A stretch of DNA of 64,000 bases, from positions 679,501 through 743,500 of the forward strand of contig CAJNDT010002824.1 in NCBI GenBank assembly GCA_905221615.1. The letters are read 5' to 3'. The notes under the pieces were generated by a model. The model worked only from the letters and a program-made list of their open reading frames with translations. It did no database searches and was not told where the DNA came from. Made by a program: the position numbers and the translations under genes. This document shows, in pieces, positions 31,108-40,144 of this stretch. Positions within the stretch are counted from its first letter, which is position 1; the number at the start of each line of letters is the position of its first letter. The DNA comes from Symbiodinium sp. CCMP2592. Taxonomy: Eukaryota; Sar; Dinophyceae; Suessiales; Symbiodiniaceae.

Positions 31108-33465
31108 ATGGGCCTAGATCGCACAGCAGTGTTGGCCAGTGCACTGCTGGCTCTGCTGTTGGCCTGTCTTACCGCCCAAACAGACGTATTGCCTGGAGCC
31201 TCGTTGCACAGCATCGGCAACTATCTCTTCGCTTTACATGACTTGAGCATCTTCTGTCCGGCAGTGCCAGTCATGTTTTCCAGAATGGTGGTGCATCCTG
31301 GAGAGTGTTTTCGGCAACGCGCGCTGGTCAGCTTGATCGTTGGCGCGGTGGCGACATTTAACAAGCACCTCCTGCTTCAGGGACAAAGTTCCAGTTACAG
31401 CTTGCTGATTGGCAGTCAAGTGGCTTCCTACATTGTCGCACTGAAATGGAGGACGGCATTGCAGTCCACGTTGTTCACAGGTCTCAGCCTCGCAGTGACC
31501 TTCTACATCATGGAAGCCAAGTGTTGGGTGGTGTCCGTACGCGCCATATGCATCTTAGCGGTACTTTGCACAATCCACTCAAAAAATTTCCAACCCGCTC
31601 TTGGTAGGCTGTCCTCGTCCCAAAAAGTGGTTGGTGGCACGGCAGGGCTGGCAATTGCCTTCATGCTGCCGCGCCTATTCAATCTGTGCTTGCCTGTTGA
31701 CGAAATCATGGTTGTGTATGCCACAGTATCGAGGATTGCAGATGCAGCTTTTGGGAACCTGGCCATTGAGATGCTCCTTGTTACGGCAAATGTGCAGATC
31801 TCTTTGGGGTATCAAAGCCTTCAATTTCTGAGGTCCGTACAGGACAGGCAAAACGCTTTGCTCACTGTGGGAGCAGGAACATCACTCTCAGCTAGAGGGT
31901 ATGCAGCCAGGGCACAGCAATGGGTGTTTTTCGTGTGTCTGCCGTATCTCCTATCGAAAACGGTCATGACAAGCGTCCAGATGCACCACTTCGGGCGCTT
32001 TCGACATTGGGCAGAGCGTAGGCTACGACTCCATAGTTTCTTTCCCGACGAAGGCATTGCGGGCACCATGCTGAAAGCAGCTGCTCTCTCCAATTTCACT
32101 GTGGAGCAATATGCAGATGCGATCAACGGAGCTCTGGAGATGAGTTTCGGGATCATTTCCACCAAGCTGTTCTCGCTCCCCAAATTGATGCTCCTGCCTG
32201 GCGTTGTCCTAGCTAAGCCTTGGCTGATGTTATCAGTTGTGCCCGCCAGTATGCTCTTGGACACTTGCAAAGCGGGGATCACAGCATACCTGACGGCAGA
32301 GGTGGAAATGCTACACCGCCATCTGCTTGAGCTTGCGAGTAAGAGGCGTCGCCTGGAGCTGCATGACATGAAAAACGAAGATCTGATGCAAAGGGCGCGC
32401 GCCTCTCGTTTCGCTCAAAGACAATGGCGAAGCATTGGGGATCAAATTGAGGATCATGGCATGCGCCTGAAGTCGCTTCAACTGCTGCATAGCACGGCGG
32501 ACCAGATGTACCGCCAGCTTCTTTTAGGACCTGGAATCGAATGCACACTGGCCTTCCTGATGGAGACGGGTTACATATGCAGCACAGACATCTACCTGTA
32601 CACGTCTGTGTTGGAGCACACGATAGACACTGTGCTGACTCGGCAGCGCGAGCAAGCAACCCTGGCAAGCATCCAGACCAAAATCTCTGTTCTGCGCCAG
32701 TTGATCGATCAGCAAGCCGCGCTTCATGCAGCAAAACGGCCGCAGTGCAGAACGACCAAGTTTAGCCAATTTGTGCACATAACCTCACTGGAGTATACAC
32801 GAGGGCAGGCCCATGTTGAAATCCCAAGCTTGGTTTTGCCCATGGGCCGCATCGTGGCAGTGACTGGTGCAAACGGATGCGGCAAGAGCACTGCCTTGGC
32901 ATATGTGGCTTCCTGTCGAGACGGCACTTGGGGTCCAGCAGGAGCTGAGCTTACGGCCGACACGATCATGGACCTGCCGTCAAGTGACATTGTAGAGATT
33001 GCACAGCAGTTCTATTGGCCAATGTTTGCCTCTCCAATGTCCTGGCTCTTGTTTCAGGACGGCCGGGACGGCGGCTCTGAGCTAGCTCTTCGAGCGCGAG
33101 CACAGCAAATGCTCAAGGAATTCGGTTTGATCCGGCCGATTGGCTTGGAAGCCACATCGGAGTTGTCTCTGGACAACGTCAGGGAGGACTGGTACAGTGA
33201 GCTTTCGGGCGGAGAGCGTTGCAAGGTTGAGTTCATCCAGAAAGTTTTTCTCAGAGACGAGTGCCCACCAATTCTATTGATCGACGAAGCCTTTGCTCCT
33301 TTAGATCCTGCATCTAGCCACCATCTCAAGCAAAAGTTAAAGCTATTCTGCTTCAAGTCTTTGGTGCTTGTCGTTGATCACGGCACTGGCACACTGGATG
33401 ATTCATTTTTCGACGACGAGCTGCAATTTGCCAACGGAACGGCAACTCTCCGGTCACTGCACTAG
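31108..33465 (+). CDS. ABC half-transporter (membrane domain plus ATPase), intronless
   Basis: A single 785-codon frame from ATG 31108 (the frame is open upstream without an ATG). Residues 1-30 form a signal-like hydrophobic helix. Several further hydrophobic segments span residues about 55-270, and another cluster lies at about 345-395. The ATPase at the C-terminus has Walker A GANGCGKST (about 587-595), signature LSGGE (699-703), Walker B ILLIDEAFAPLD with the Asp726-Glu727 pair, and the H-loop His758. All catalytic residues are present, so active ATP-driven transport is likely. One membrane and one ATPase domain mean that it must dimerise. The subfamily (ABCB- or ABCD-like) and substrate cannot be told by eye. 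The absence of introns in an intron-rich region suggests retroposition or lateral origin. Confidence 0.9.
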   Translation: MGLDRTAVLASALLALLLACLTAQTDVLPGASLHSIGNYLFALHDLSIFCPAVPVMFSRMVVHPGECFRQRALVSLIVGAVATFNKHLLLQGQSSSYSLLIGSQVASYIVALKWRTALQSTLFTGLSLAVTFYIMEAKCWVVSVRAICILAVLCTIHSKNFQPALGRLSSSQKVVGGTAGLAIAFMLPRLFNLCLPVDEIMVVYATVSRIADAAFGNLAIEMLLVTANVQISLGYQSLQFLRSVQDRQNALLTVGAGTSLSARGYAARAQQWVFFVCLPYLLSKTVMTSVQMHHFGRFRHWAERRLRLHSFFPDEGIAGTMLKAAALSNFTVEQYADAINGALEMSFGIISTKLFSLPKLMLLPGVVLAKPWLMLSVVPASMLLDTCKAGITAYLTAEVEMLHRHLLELASKRRRLELHDMKNEDLMQRARASRFAQRQWRSIGDQIEDHGMRLKSLQLLHSTADQMYRQLLLGPGIECTLAFLMETGYICSTDIYLYTSVLEHTIDTVLTRQREQATLASIQTKISVLRQLIDQQAALHAAKRPQCRTTKFSQFVHITSLEYTRGQAHVEIPSLVLPMGRIVAVTGANGCGKSTALAYVASCRDGTWGPAGAELTADTIMDLPSSDIVEIAQQFYWPMFASPMSWLLFQDGRDGGSELALRARAQQMLKEFGLIRPIGLEATSELSLDNVREDWYSELSGGERCKVEFIQKVFLRDECPPILLIDEAFAPLDPASSHHLKQKLKLFCFKSLVLVVDHGTGTLDDSFFDDELQFANGTATLRSLH

Positions 33466-33725
33466 ACTCACGGCACCGACTCCGATTTGCTTGGAAAATT
33501 TGGTTGAGGGGCTGAGCCGAAGGGTGGTTAAAGCTGTCAGATGTCGTGCGAAGGCATTGCGTGCCCGGTTCCTCGACTTCGCGACTTCGTGCCCGCGTTT
33601 GCCACCAGGAGGCTCTGCAGATAAAGTGTCTTTTGAAGCCGGCACAAGCTTTAAACGGCCTGCCGAGGCCTCGCTAGCCTGAAGTTGACGGCCTCCCCAG
33701 GAGCAGGCGCCCCCGCATTCCATGA

Positions 33726-33944
33726 ATGCTTGAATTAACTGGAGCTTGTTTCAGTTTGCAGGACGCTTCCCCCGAAGCCGCGCCTGTGCCAACCAGCTCT
33801 ACCTGCCAAAGTACGAGAGCAGACAGGCCGAACTTAGCAGTCACCGACTTTGTTTGCATTCTGCGCGCCAATTTGGAGGAACTGCACGAGAAGCTGACTG
33901 AAGCTCTGCTGGCCTGTGAGGGCCATCATGACGCTGATCACTAA
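33726..33944 (+). CDS. Unidentified terminal exon downstream of the ABC gene
   Basis: A frame following a TTTGCAG acceptor-like site (about 33756-33762) reads Pro/Ser/Thr-rich linker, then VCILRANLEELHEKLTEALL and CEGHHDADH to TAA. The amphipathic helix makes coding likely. No family recognised, and the upstream exon is not found. Confidence 0.35.
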   Translation: MLELTGACFSLQDASPEAAPVPTSSTCQSTRADRPNLAVTDFVCILRANLEELHEKLTEALLACEGHHDADH

Positions 33945-34099
33945 TCTGCCTAATCTTGGTTTCCCTTCAACATGTCGTGAATCTGTTGTCCATTGCATGC
34001 GACCTCTGTGCAAAGCACCACCTGCCTGTGTGCACATTGCTCCTGTGTTCCGAAATGCATCCGTCGCTGATTTTCCAAGTTTGCAGACGAAGACGTGCA

Positions 34100-34279
34100 A
34101 AATCTGACATGCTTTCGCACCTCAGCCACACAGCAAGAGAAGAGATACATGTACGCTCAACCGCTGAGATGCGAACGGAGACTGTCCATGGCACAATTGC
34201 GGAAGCCGTGCAGGAGCAAAACAAGGAGATGCCGAAGCGGATCAACTGCTTCTACTCATACTGGCCCCCTCTAGCCTAG
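34100..34279 (+). CDS. Unidentified short exon
   Basis: The frame reads REEIHVRSTAEMRTETVHGT, then IAEAVQEQNKEMPKRINCFY and a stop at 34279. It is hydrophilic and helical. The 92-codon minus-strand frame over it is less protein-like. It may be the next exon after 33726-33944. Confidence 0.3.
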   Translation, partial: KSDMLSHLSHTAREEIHVRSTAEMRTETVHGTIAEAVQEQNKEMPKRINCFYSYWPPLA

Positions 34280-37200
34280 GGCCTATAGGGGATGGGTGAT
34301 CTAGCGCTTCTTGTACATCTGTGCAACAAATGTCATTGGAAGATCGTATGAGACTACAGCTTAAGCACGACAAAGCAGGAATCCGCTTGGTGCACCAAAG
34401 ACTGAGGCCCAAGGCTGTTAAGTCGAGTCGAGGAGGCTTTGGATCCAACCCTCGTGCCCTCCGATCTACACCGGCTCTCAAGAGTCGAAACGGCTTCGGA
34501 ACCAACCATGCTCCGGCTGCTCCCCGGTGGAACGCAGGTACTCCGAACCACAGCATCGCCAGGCGCCAGGTCAGGTCTGCGCCGCCGGTTCCCACCCACA
34601 TCAAGCTGTGCTCCCGGTTAGAATGACAGAAACAGTTGCAAGACTGTCTCGCTGGCATTATTAGTCTCGGCGTTTGTTCACAATGCCGAGTTTCCTCAAG
34701 TGAACGGAGGACTGCACGATGGCGAAAGTTTATGTGCACGTGGCCCCGTGCAGACGGAACCCCCCTTTGCCTACCTCGGCGCTTAACGGTTTGACGACCG
34801 CGGCGCCCTGTCTCGTTCGGTATGCACTTGCGCTTGGGTGCCAGGATGTTCGCCTTCTTGCATCGGATTTGAATTTGCAGCTTCCAGGTGCAATCCAATC
34901 CTCCACCTCATCCCGCAAGCTCGCAGCCAAAAAAACAACGGCACTCGAACCCTTCTACAACCCAACAATCCCAAAATTGAAAGTGCTCCCCGGAACGATT
35001 CTGAAGCTCCGGCAGTGCCCCACATGCTTGTTAGTCTTATTGGCCGCCACGCAAAAATTAAACGAAGGCTGATTCAGTATTGGACGATGCACTGAAGTGG
35101 AGGCCAGGCTGACCCGCCAACTTTGCTTCAGCCTTGGCTCCACAACCTGCCGTTTGCGTGCTTCGCTGTTCCCCTCTGTGCTTTGCCACTGAGCAACATG
35201 GGCGCTTTGCAAGTTGGGATCTGGTCGTGCCAGTTTCGCAGCCGATCAAAGCTCGGCGCTATTTGATGTTTCGATCAGTCGCACTTCGAAGCCGCCCCTG
35301 GCCTTAGCGCATCTGACCATCGGTTTACCGAAATCCTTGAAGATCTTGCAGGGCTCTGCGTTGCAGAGGCCTGCTCGGGCTTTTGGCATTTGGACTCATC
35401 CTTGTTGCTGCAGAGCAGACCTGCCATGGGATCCCCAGTCGCCAGCGTTGCATCTGCATGCATCTGCAGCAGGCCCACGTTCCGGGGATCCATGCTTGTC
35501 GGGCTCCTTGCGCAGCCGGCGCTCCAAGCCCCGTTGTTTCACACCCGCAGCCCATGAGGCAGCAAGGAGAGGGCGGTGAAGAAGTGCTGGCCGTTTTACT
35601 CCGTCGCGCCGCACGAGGCCCTAATTTCCAAGCCCAACTCGTCCGGTCGGGAGCGGGGATGAAAGCGCTTCTTCCTGAGCGCTATCGGTTCACCGCTTAG
35701 ACGCGGCGTTAGCATCGAACTTTCACCGACCTCGATGCCGACACCAACGAGTCGGCGGTTGTGTGCGTCGCTGAGCTCACGGTAAGTGTTGCCGAGGTTG
35801 TGTCTGTCGACTGTGGCTACATAGATGGCCTGGGTAGATGACTAACCGCGAGCATATCCCTCCTCGAATTCCAGAAACGAGATCCTCGCGTGGACTGTAG
35901 CAAGGATGCCCACCTGCTCTCTTCGACGGGCTCCTTCAAGTCCTGGGAGCCATTCCACAAAAGTCACAAAGTTCATCAGACCCGGGCCTCCCGCCCTTGA
36001 GGCCACAGGCTTGGTCTGGTGGCCTGGTGGAGGTTCCAAAAAACACGTGCTGAGGACAGCAACTGCAAACACCTGTGTCAAGAAACGAATCTTTCCACGG
36101 CAGCCACTTGGGGTCGACTAGGGCCCGAAGAATTCCTGCTGAGGAGCACGTACAAGGGTCTAGACCTGCCGCTGAGTTATGCAAGCATGAGCCGAGAAGT
36201 CAAGCGGAACCCCGGGGACAGTCCACGGTCCTGCGACTGCTCACTGCTCACGAAGACCCAGGATGCAGCTGGTCCAGCCCAGCCCATCTGCGTGCGCTTG
36301 CCCGTGCCGCTTGGGTCGTCACTGAATAGCACTCTACCAGTTCAAAACGGAAAAAACGCCGTTCTGCCGTTCCCAATCATGTCGCAAAGAAGGCCGCGTT
36401 AGGACATGTGCTACCTCAATATGCTTGGCATCGGTTGTCTTCGGTTCTCTACGTACACGACAGCGCGAATTTGCAAAGTTATCCAAGGAGCATAGCAGGT
36501 ACCCTATTAACGAAATTTATTCTGGTGGGATTGAGTCCGCAAGACCGGGGCCCCGCGCGCACGGCTCAAACAGCTGCTGCAGCAAGTGTGCTTCATTTCT
36601 TCAAAAATGGATCCGTCCTGCATGCTTCCTTCCTTCTCTCAACAAGCAAAGCTGCTTACAGGAAATCCCTCTCTTCATCCGAGATCGATCCTTCCTGGTC
36701 CAAGAAGCAGAACTGCTTTCTATAGCAGGGCGTCTTCTCCAAAAGTTGAGGGATGCGGCAAGCTATAGGATTTCTACTTAGCCCGCTTATCAAAAGACAG
36801 ACTGTTTTTTTTTGAAGTTAAGCCAAGGACCGAGCACGGCAACACTCCGAGCCACAATCCCCAAAGGGACCACTTCAGAGATGGATCCCTTCTTCTCTCA
36901 AGCGCCACGTCATAGCCGATTGAACTACCAGGTGTGAAGCGGAGCTGGTTTCCGCACCGGTGCCTTTTCCACAACTTAAATAGGTGCTGCAGAAACTTGG
37001 GCGATCAACATCGGTTATGAGAGAATCATCCCTTCCTCAACACCCACTCGGACCATTTCGGACCTTTGCCCTGGCAGCACTCCGAACCACAATCCGGAAA
37101 ATGACCACGTTGCAAGCAGGCCGCCGACCCGGGGCCCGGCCGTGGGTTACAACACATCAGTGATGCCGCAGCGGCGCTGTAATTACGCAGGCTCGAAGCA

Positions 37201-37380
37201 GGGCGTTCTTCAAAAAGTCAGACGTGTTAACAACTGTTTACAAAGCCCTTGTTGCCTGGCAGCATCCGCCAGGGACTATATCATAGCACATCGCAAGCAA
37301 ACCGGCAGGCCCATTGCCCTGGGCCGCACACATTTTTTGAATTGCTTTAACTTGTTTTTGGGTTCTTGTTAGCATGAGGT
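34280..37380. other. Long stretch with no supported gene
   Basis: Many ORFs of 60-127 codons plus a 218-codon minus frame (34242-34898) are present. They are Arg/Pro/Ser-rich, overlap each other antisense and show no motifs. Short poly-A/T runs occur at 34929, 36813 and 37331. I see no mobile element. Small exons cannot be excluded. Confidence 0.35.
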
Positions 37381-37399
37381 AAAGAATGCACCTCCTCAA

Positions 37400-37698
37400 T
37401 ACTACCATTGCCTCTGCTGCTACCACTGCTCCTGCTGCTGCGACTGTTGCTCCACCTGCGCTGCTCCTGCTCGTCCCAACACCGCCGCCACCATCACGAC
37501 GACGACAAGTACCACTATTTCTGGTTTTGTTACTAGAACTACTTTTTCTACGCTTAGGCTCTCACGCATGATACTGCTTTTTGCTAATATGACAACTATT
37601 ACTACTTTACTACCACCACAACCGTACTACTACGACTGCTACGACTACTACTACGACGACGACAACGACGACGACTACGACGACGACGACGACGACTA

Positions 37699-37730
<32 letters not shown>

Positions 37731-37940
37731 GACCACGACTATTAATATTAGTACTACTAGTACGACTACTAGTGTTACTACTCCTACTACTACTACTACG
37801 ACTACTACGACTACTACGACTACTCCTACTACTACCACTACTTTGAGGACGCTTGCTTGCTCGCCTCATGGTACACCTACTACTATTACTGCTAGTGTTG
37901 GTACTAGTATTATAGTACTAGTACTACCAGTAGTACTAGT
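37400..37940 (+). repeat. ACT/ACG/CTG trinucleotide tract
   Basis: Weak CTGCTACCACTGCTCC runs lead into dense (CTACGA)n, (GACGAC)n and (TACTAC)n with TAGTACTAGTACGACTACTAG variants to about 37940. The Val-only minus-strand frame (37602-37838) is an artefact. Similar short patches recur near 49.3, 50.5, 50.7 and 52.3 kb around the retroelement cluster. Confidence 0.9.
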
Positions 37941-38082
37941 AGCAGTTAGCCTGCTGTCCTGGCATCTTACCGGCAGAGCTATCACCTCTGAGCGACATCC
38001 TCGGCCACTCGCCTTCCCAGCCCCCTCTCGCCAGCCATGTGGTGTGTTGGCCTTGGGCTTGTGCGCTGGGTCGTCGTGGTAG

Positions 38083-38140
38083 TGGTAGGTGGCACTAGTC
38101 GTAGTAGTCGTCGTCGTAGTTGTTGTTGTACTTGTTTTCG
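38083..38140 (+). repeat. GTAGTC/GTCGTC tract, complementary to the 37.6-37.9 kb tract
   Basis: GTAGTAGTCGTCGTCGTAGTTGTTGTTG is the reverse-complement type of the array 150 bp to the left, so the pair could fold into an imperfect hairpin. Confidence 0.85.
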
Positions 38141-38219
38141 TCGCACTGCCAGTGCCAATTACAATTACCGTGCTAATCCGTGCTAGCACGTGTGGCATTA
38201 GCATTAGTACCTCGTCCCG

Positions 38220-38990
38220 AGGGCTGCTGCTGTTCCAAGCTGGGTCTTTCGACTCCCGTGTCTTTGACGTCCCGTGCACGCGGGACGACGTTACAAGGTG
38301 AGCTGTTGCGCGTTCTTCTGCGGCGCCGCTTGCGGCTCCCATTGCAGCTCGCGCCGCGCAGCTGTGCAGCTGTCGGGGGCAGCTCGACTTCGGTGACCAC
38401 CGCTCCGCGTGCGCCTGCCCAGGGCTTGCCCTTCCAGCACGCCGTATCGTAAGTCTGCCGGGATCGAGGGCTCGCCCGCAACCTTCGGCCGGCATGAGTA
38501 GTGTGCATGTGGCGGCTGCCGATGCAAAGCGCAGCATCGGGGACCGACAAGTATACTGTGCAAGCTGGCATCCATACAGCGGCCGCCACCTCGCTTGCCC
38601 CCGCACGGGCCCGCAGCCCCGGCGTGGTTTCGTCGTTGAAGGGGCGTGGTTTCAGGTCGCTCGCGAGGCGGTCGGTCCGCACGGTCGGGTCGTGCCGCAA
38701 CAGTGGCTGTCGCGCACAACAGGGCCGCAGGTTCACTGCCTGGGTCGCGCGTTGGTCTGGCCTTCTCGCAGTCGCCGTGCAGCGCGCCCTGGCCGCCTCT
38801 CTCCTTGAGTTGCCTCCCGCCGGTGACCTGGGGGGCGGGCCCGAGCCAGAGCTGCACGAGCTCCTCGCTGAGGCGCGCTGACAGCCTCAGGCCGACTGCG
38901 TTGGGCCCTGCCGGCAGAGGTAGTCGTAGCACGCAGCTCACACCGGGACGTTTCGTACACTGCTGCTGTAAAAAGGTCCGGGAAAAACAA
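38220..38990 (+). pseudogene. Relic A: decayed retroelement C-terminal region
   Basis: Broken frames follow the order of a retroelement tail. LLRVLLRRRLRLPLQLAP is followed, one frame over, by a zinc-finger-like QLDFGDHRSACACP (about 38382-38423). Then TAWVARWSGLLAVAVQRALA and SLLELPPAG run to LHELLAEAR and a stop (38881). About 90 bp later comes an A-rich tail (AAAAAGG, then GAAAAACAAGG). Relics D and E share the RWS.LL......A.A.SLL motif. I recall this protein tail as common in Symbiodiniaceae gene sets. It has several frame breaks and cannot be functional. Confidence 0.6.
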
Positions 38991-39743
38991 GGAGGAGGAG
39001 GAAAGTGGCCCACAGATGTTACTGCGGCCGTCAACCCCCTTCCCCCCAAGCATCTCAGAGCAGCTCCGATGCCGTCATCGCCGCTCTCCGCGAGGGGTTC
39101 GAGAGGGCGGGTAAGTAAGCTAGCCAAGCTGCACAAAGTAGACAATACCGAAAATACTGAAACGACTCCCCTAGAGCCCGAGTGAAGGAGGAAGATGCTG
39201 TAACAATGTGTCGCACGGGAGTGACCCGAACCTAGTGCGCCGGAGCGATACACAACGACGGAAAGCGAAATGGAGAAGCGAACAGCAGTGCCGAGCTGCG
39301 AGGCGTGGCTGTACTGTAGGCCGCCACCCTACACAGCGGGGAAGAACCAAGCACGGTGGCAAGCCGCTTATCGCACGTGAGGGCCGCACCTACAACGGCG
39401 CAGATGGGGTGAATATGGTGCCGTGCTTGGAACGACACGGCAGTGGCTACCTCACGAGCCCACTGCAAGCCACACATTCATTTCTGGCCGGCCCAGACGT
39501 AGGAGGTTTAACGCAGAACAAGGCACTGAACCGAGTGTGGTAGGAAGGCACTATGGCGTGGCTACAAGCGGAAGGAAACTGGAGGTGGCGGGGGGGGGAT
39601 GGAAGCGGATGGGACAAGAAGCATGGGGACAGCAACAAAGGACAAAAAGCCGGACGGCCAGAAAACCGGACCGACAAGCAACCGAAAACGACAGGAGCAA
39701 CGAGCGACGATGCAAACAGCGTGCAAGATGCATAAACCCTCTT
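38991..39743. other. Between relic A and the LINE 3' end; probably LINE 3' untranslated
   Basis: Only short ORFs on both strands (Arg/Gly/Pro-rich). The position suggests the 3' untranslated region of the minus-strand LINE plus its junction. I could not find the element end or a target-site duplication by eye. Confidence 0.3.
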
Positions 39744-40091
39744 TTACGACTGGGGGCGAAACAGCTCGACTGCATCCCTACGGACCACTATGCGCCCCTC
39801 CGCACTTAAAGCGCGGATGGCCCTCGTCAGAACGATGGGAGGCCAGTCGTCAGCAACCGTGGGAGCCCAAGCTCGCAGTTCCTGGAGAAGAGAGTCGATG
39901 GAGATTAGATCGCGACCCTCCAACTGCCGGAGGAGCCACCGTCGCACTTTGCGAGTTGGGAGTGACGATGCCGCAGTTGCACCGGAGCCAGCCCCCGGGT
40001 TGCAGTGCAATGCAGAGTGGCATAGAGTGGCGCAGGTGCTGCAGAAGGTTTGCGCCCAGCGTAGGAGGGGGATGTCGACGTGGAGCTGCAG
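39744..40091 (-). CDS. LINE C-terminal module, possible winged helix (frame-shifted)
   Basis: The frame is open from 40091 to the stop at 39744. After a Cys/His-containing stretch (TFCSTCATLCHSALHC) it reads KVRRWLLRQLEGRDLISIDS, a helix, then IVLTRAIRALSAEGRIVVRR and a short strand. The helix-helix-strand-strand order (ALSAEGRIVVRRDAVEL) resembles a winged-helix end. It is out of frame with the RNase H ORF. A bridging frame with LCPVCWWAWASS lies between (about 40140-40100), so the original protein probably ran through here with two small frame changes. Confidence 0.45.
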   Translation of the reverse strand: MQLHVDIPLLRWAQTFCSTCATLCHSALHCNPGAGSGATAASSLPTRKVRRWLLRQLEGRDLISIDSLLQELRAWAPTVADDWPPIVLTRAIRALSAEGRIVVRRDAVELFRPQS

Positions 40092-40144
40092 CTAGACTTG
40101 AAGCCCACGCCCACCAACAGACAGGACAGAGACGGATGTTTACG

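Noticed and set aside
37602..37838. Minus-strand ORF made almost only of valine and arginine
   Set aside because: It is a direct translation of the ACT/ACG trinucleotide array and has no independent coding evidence.
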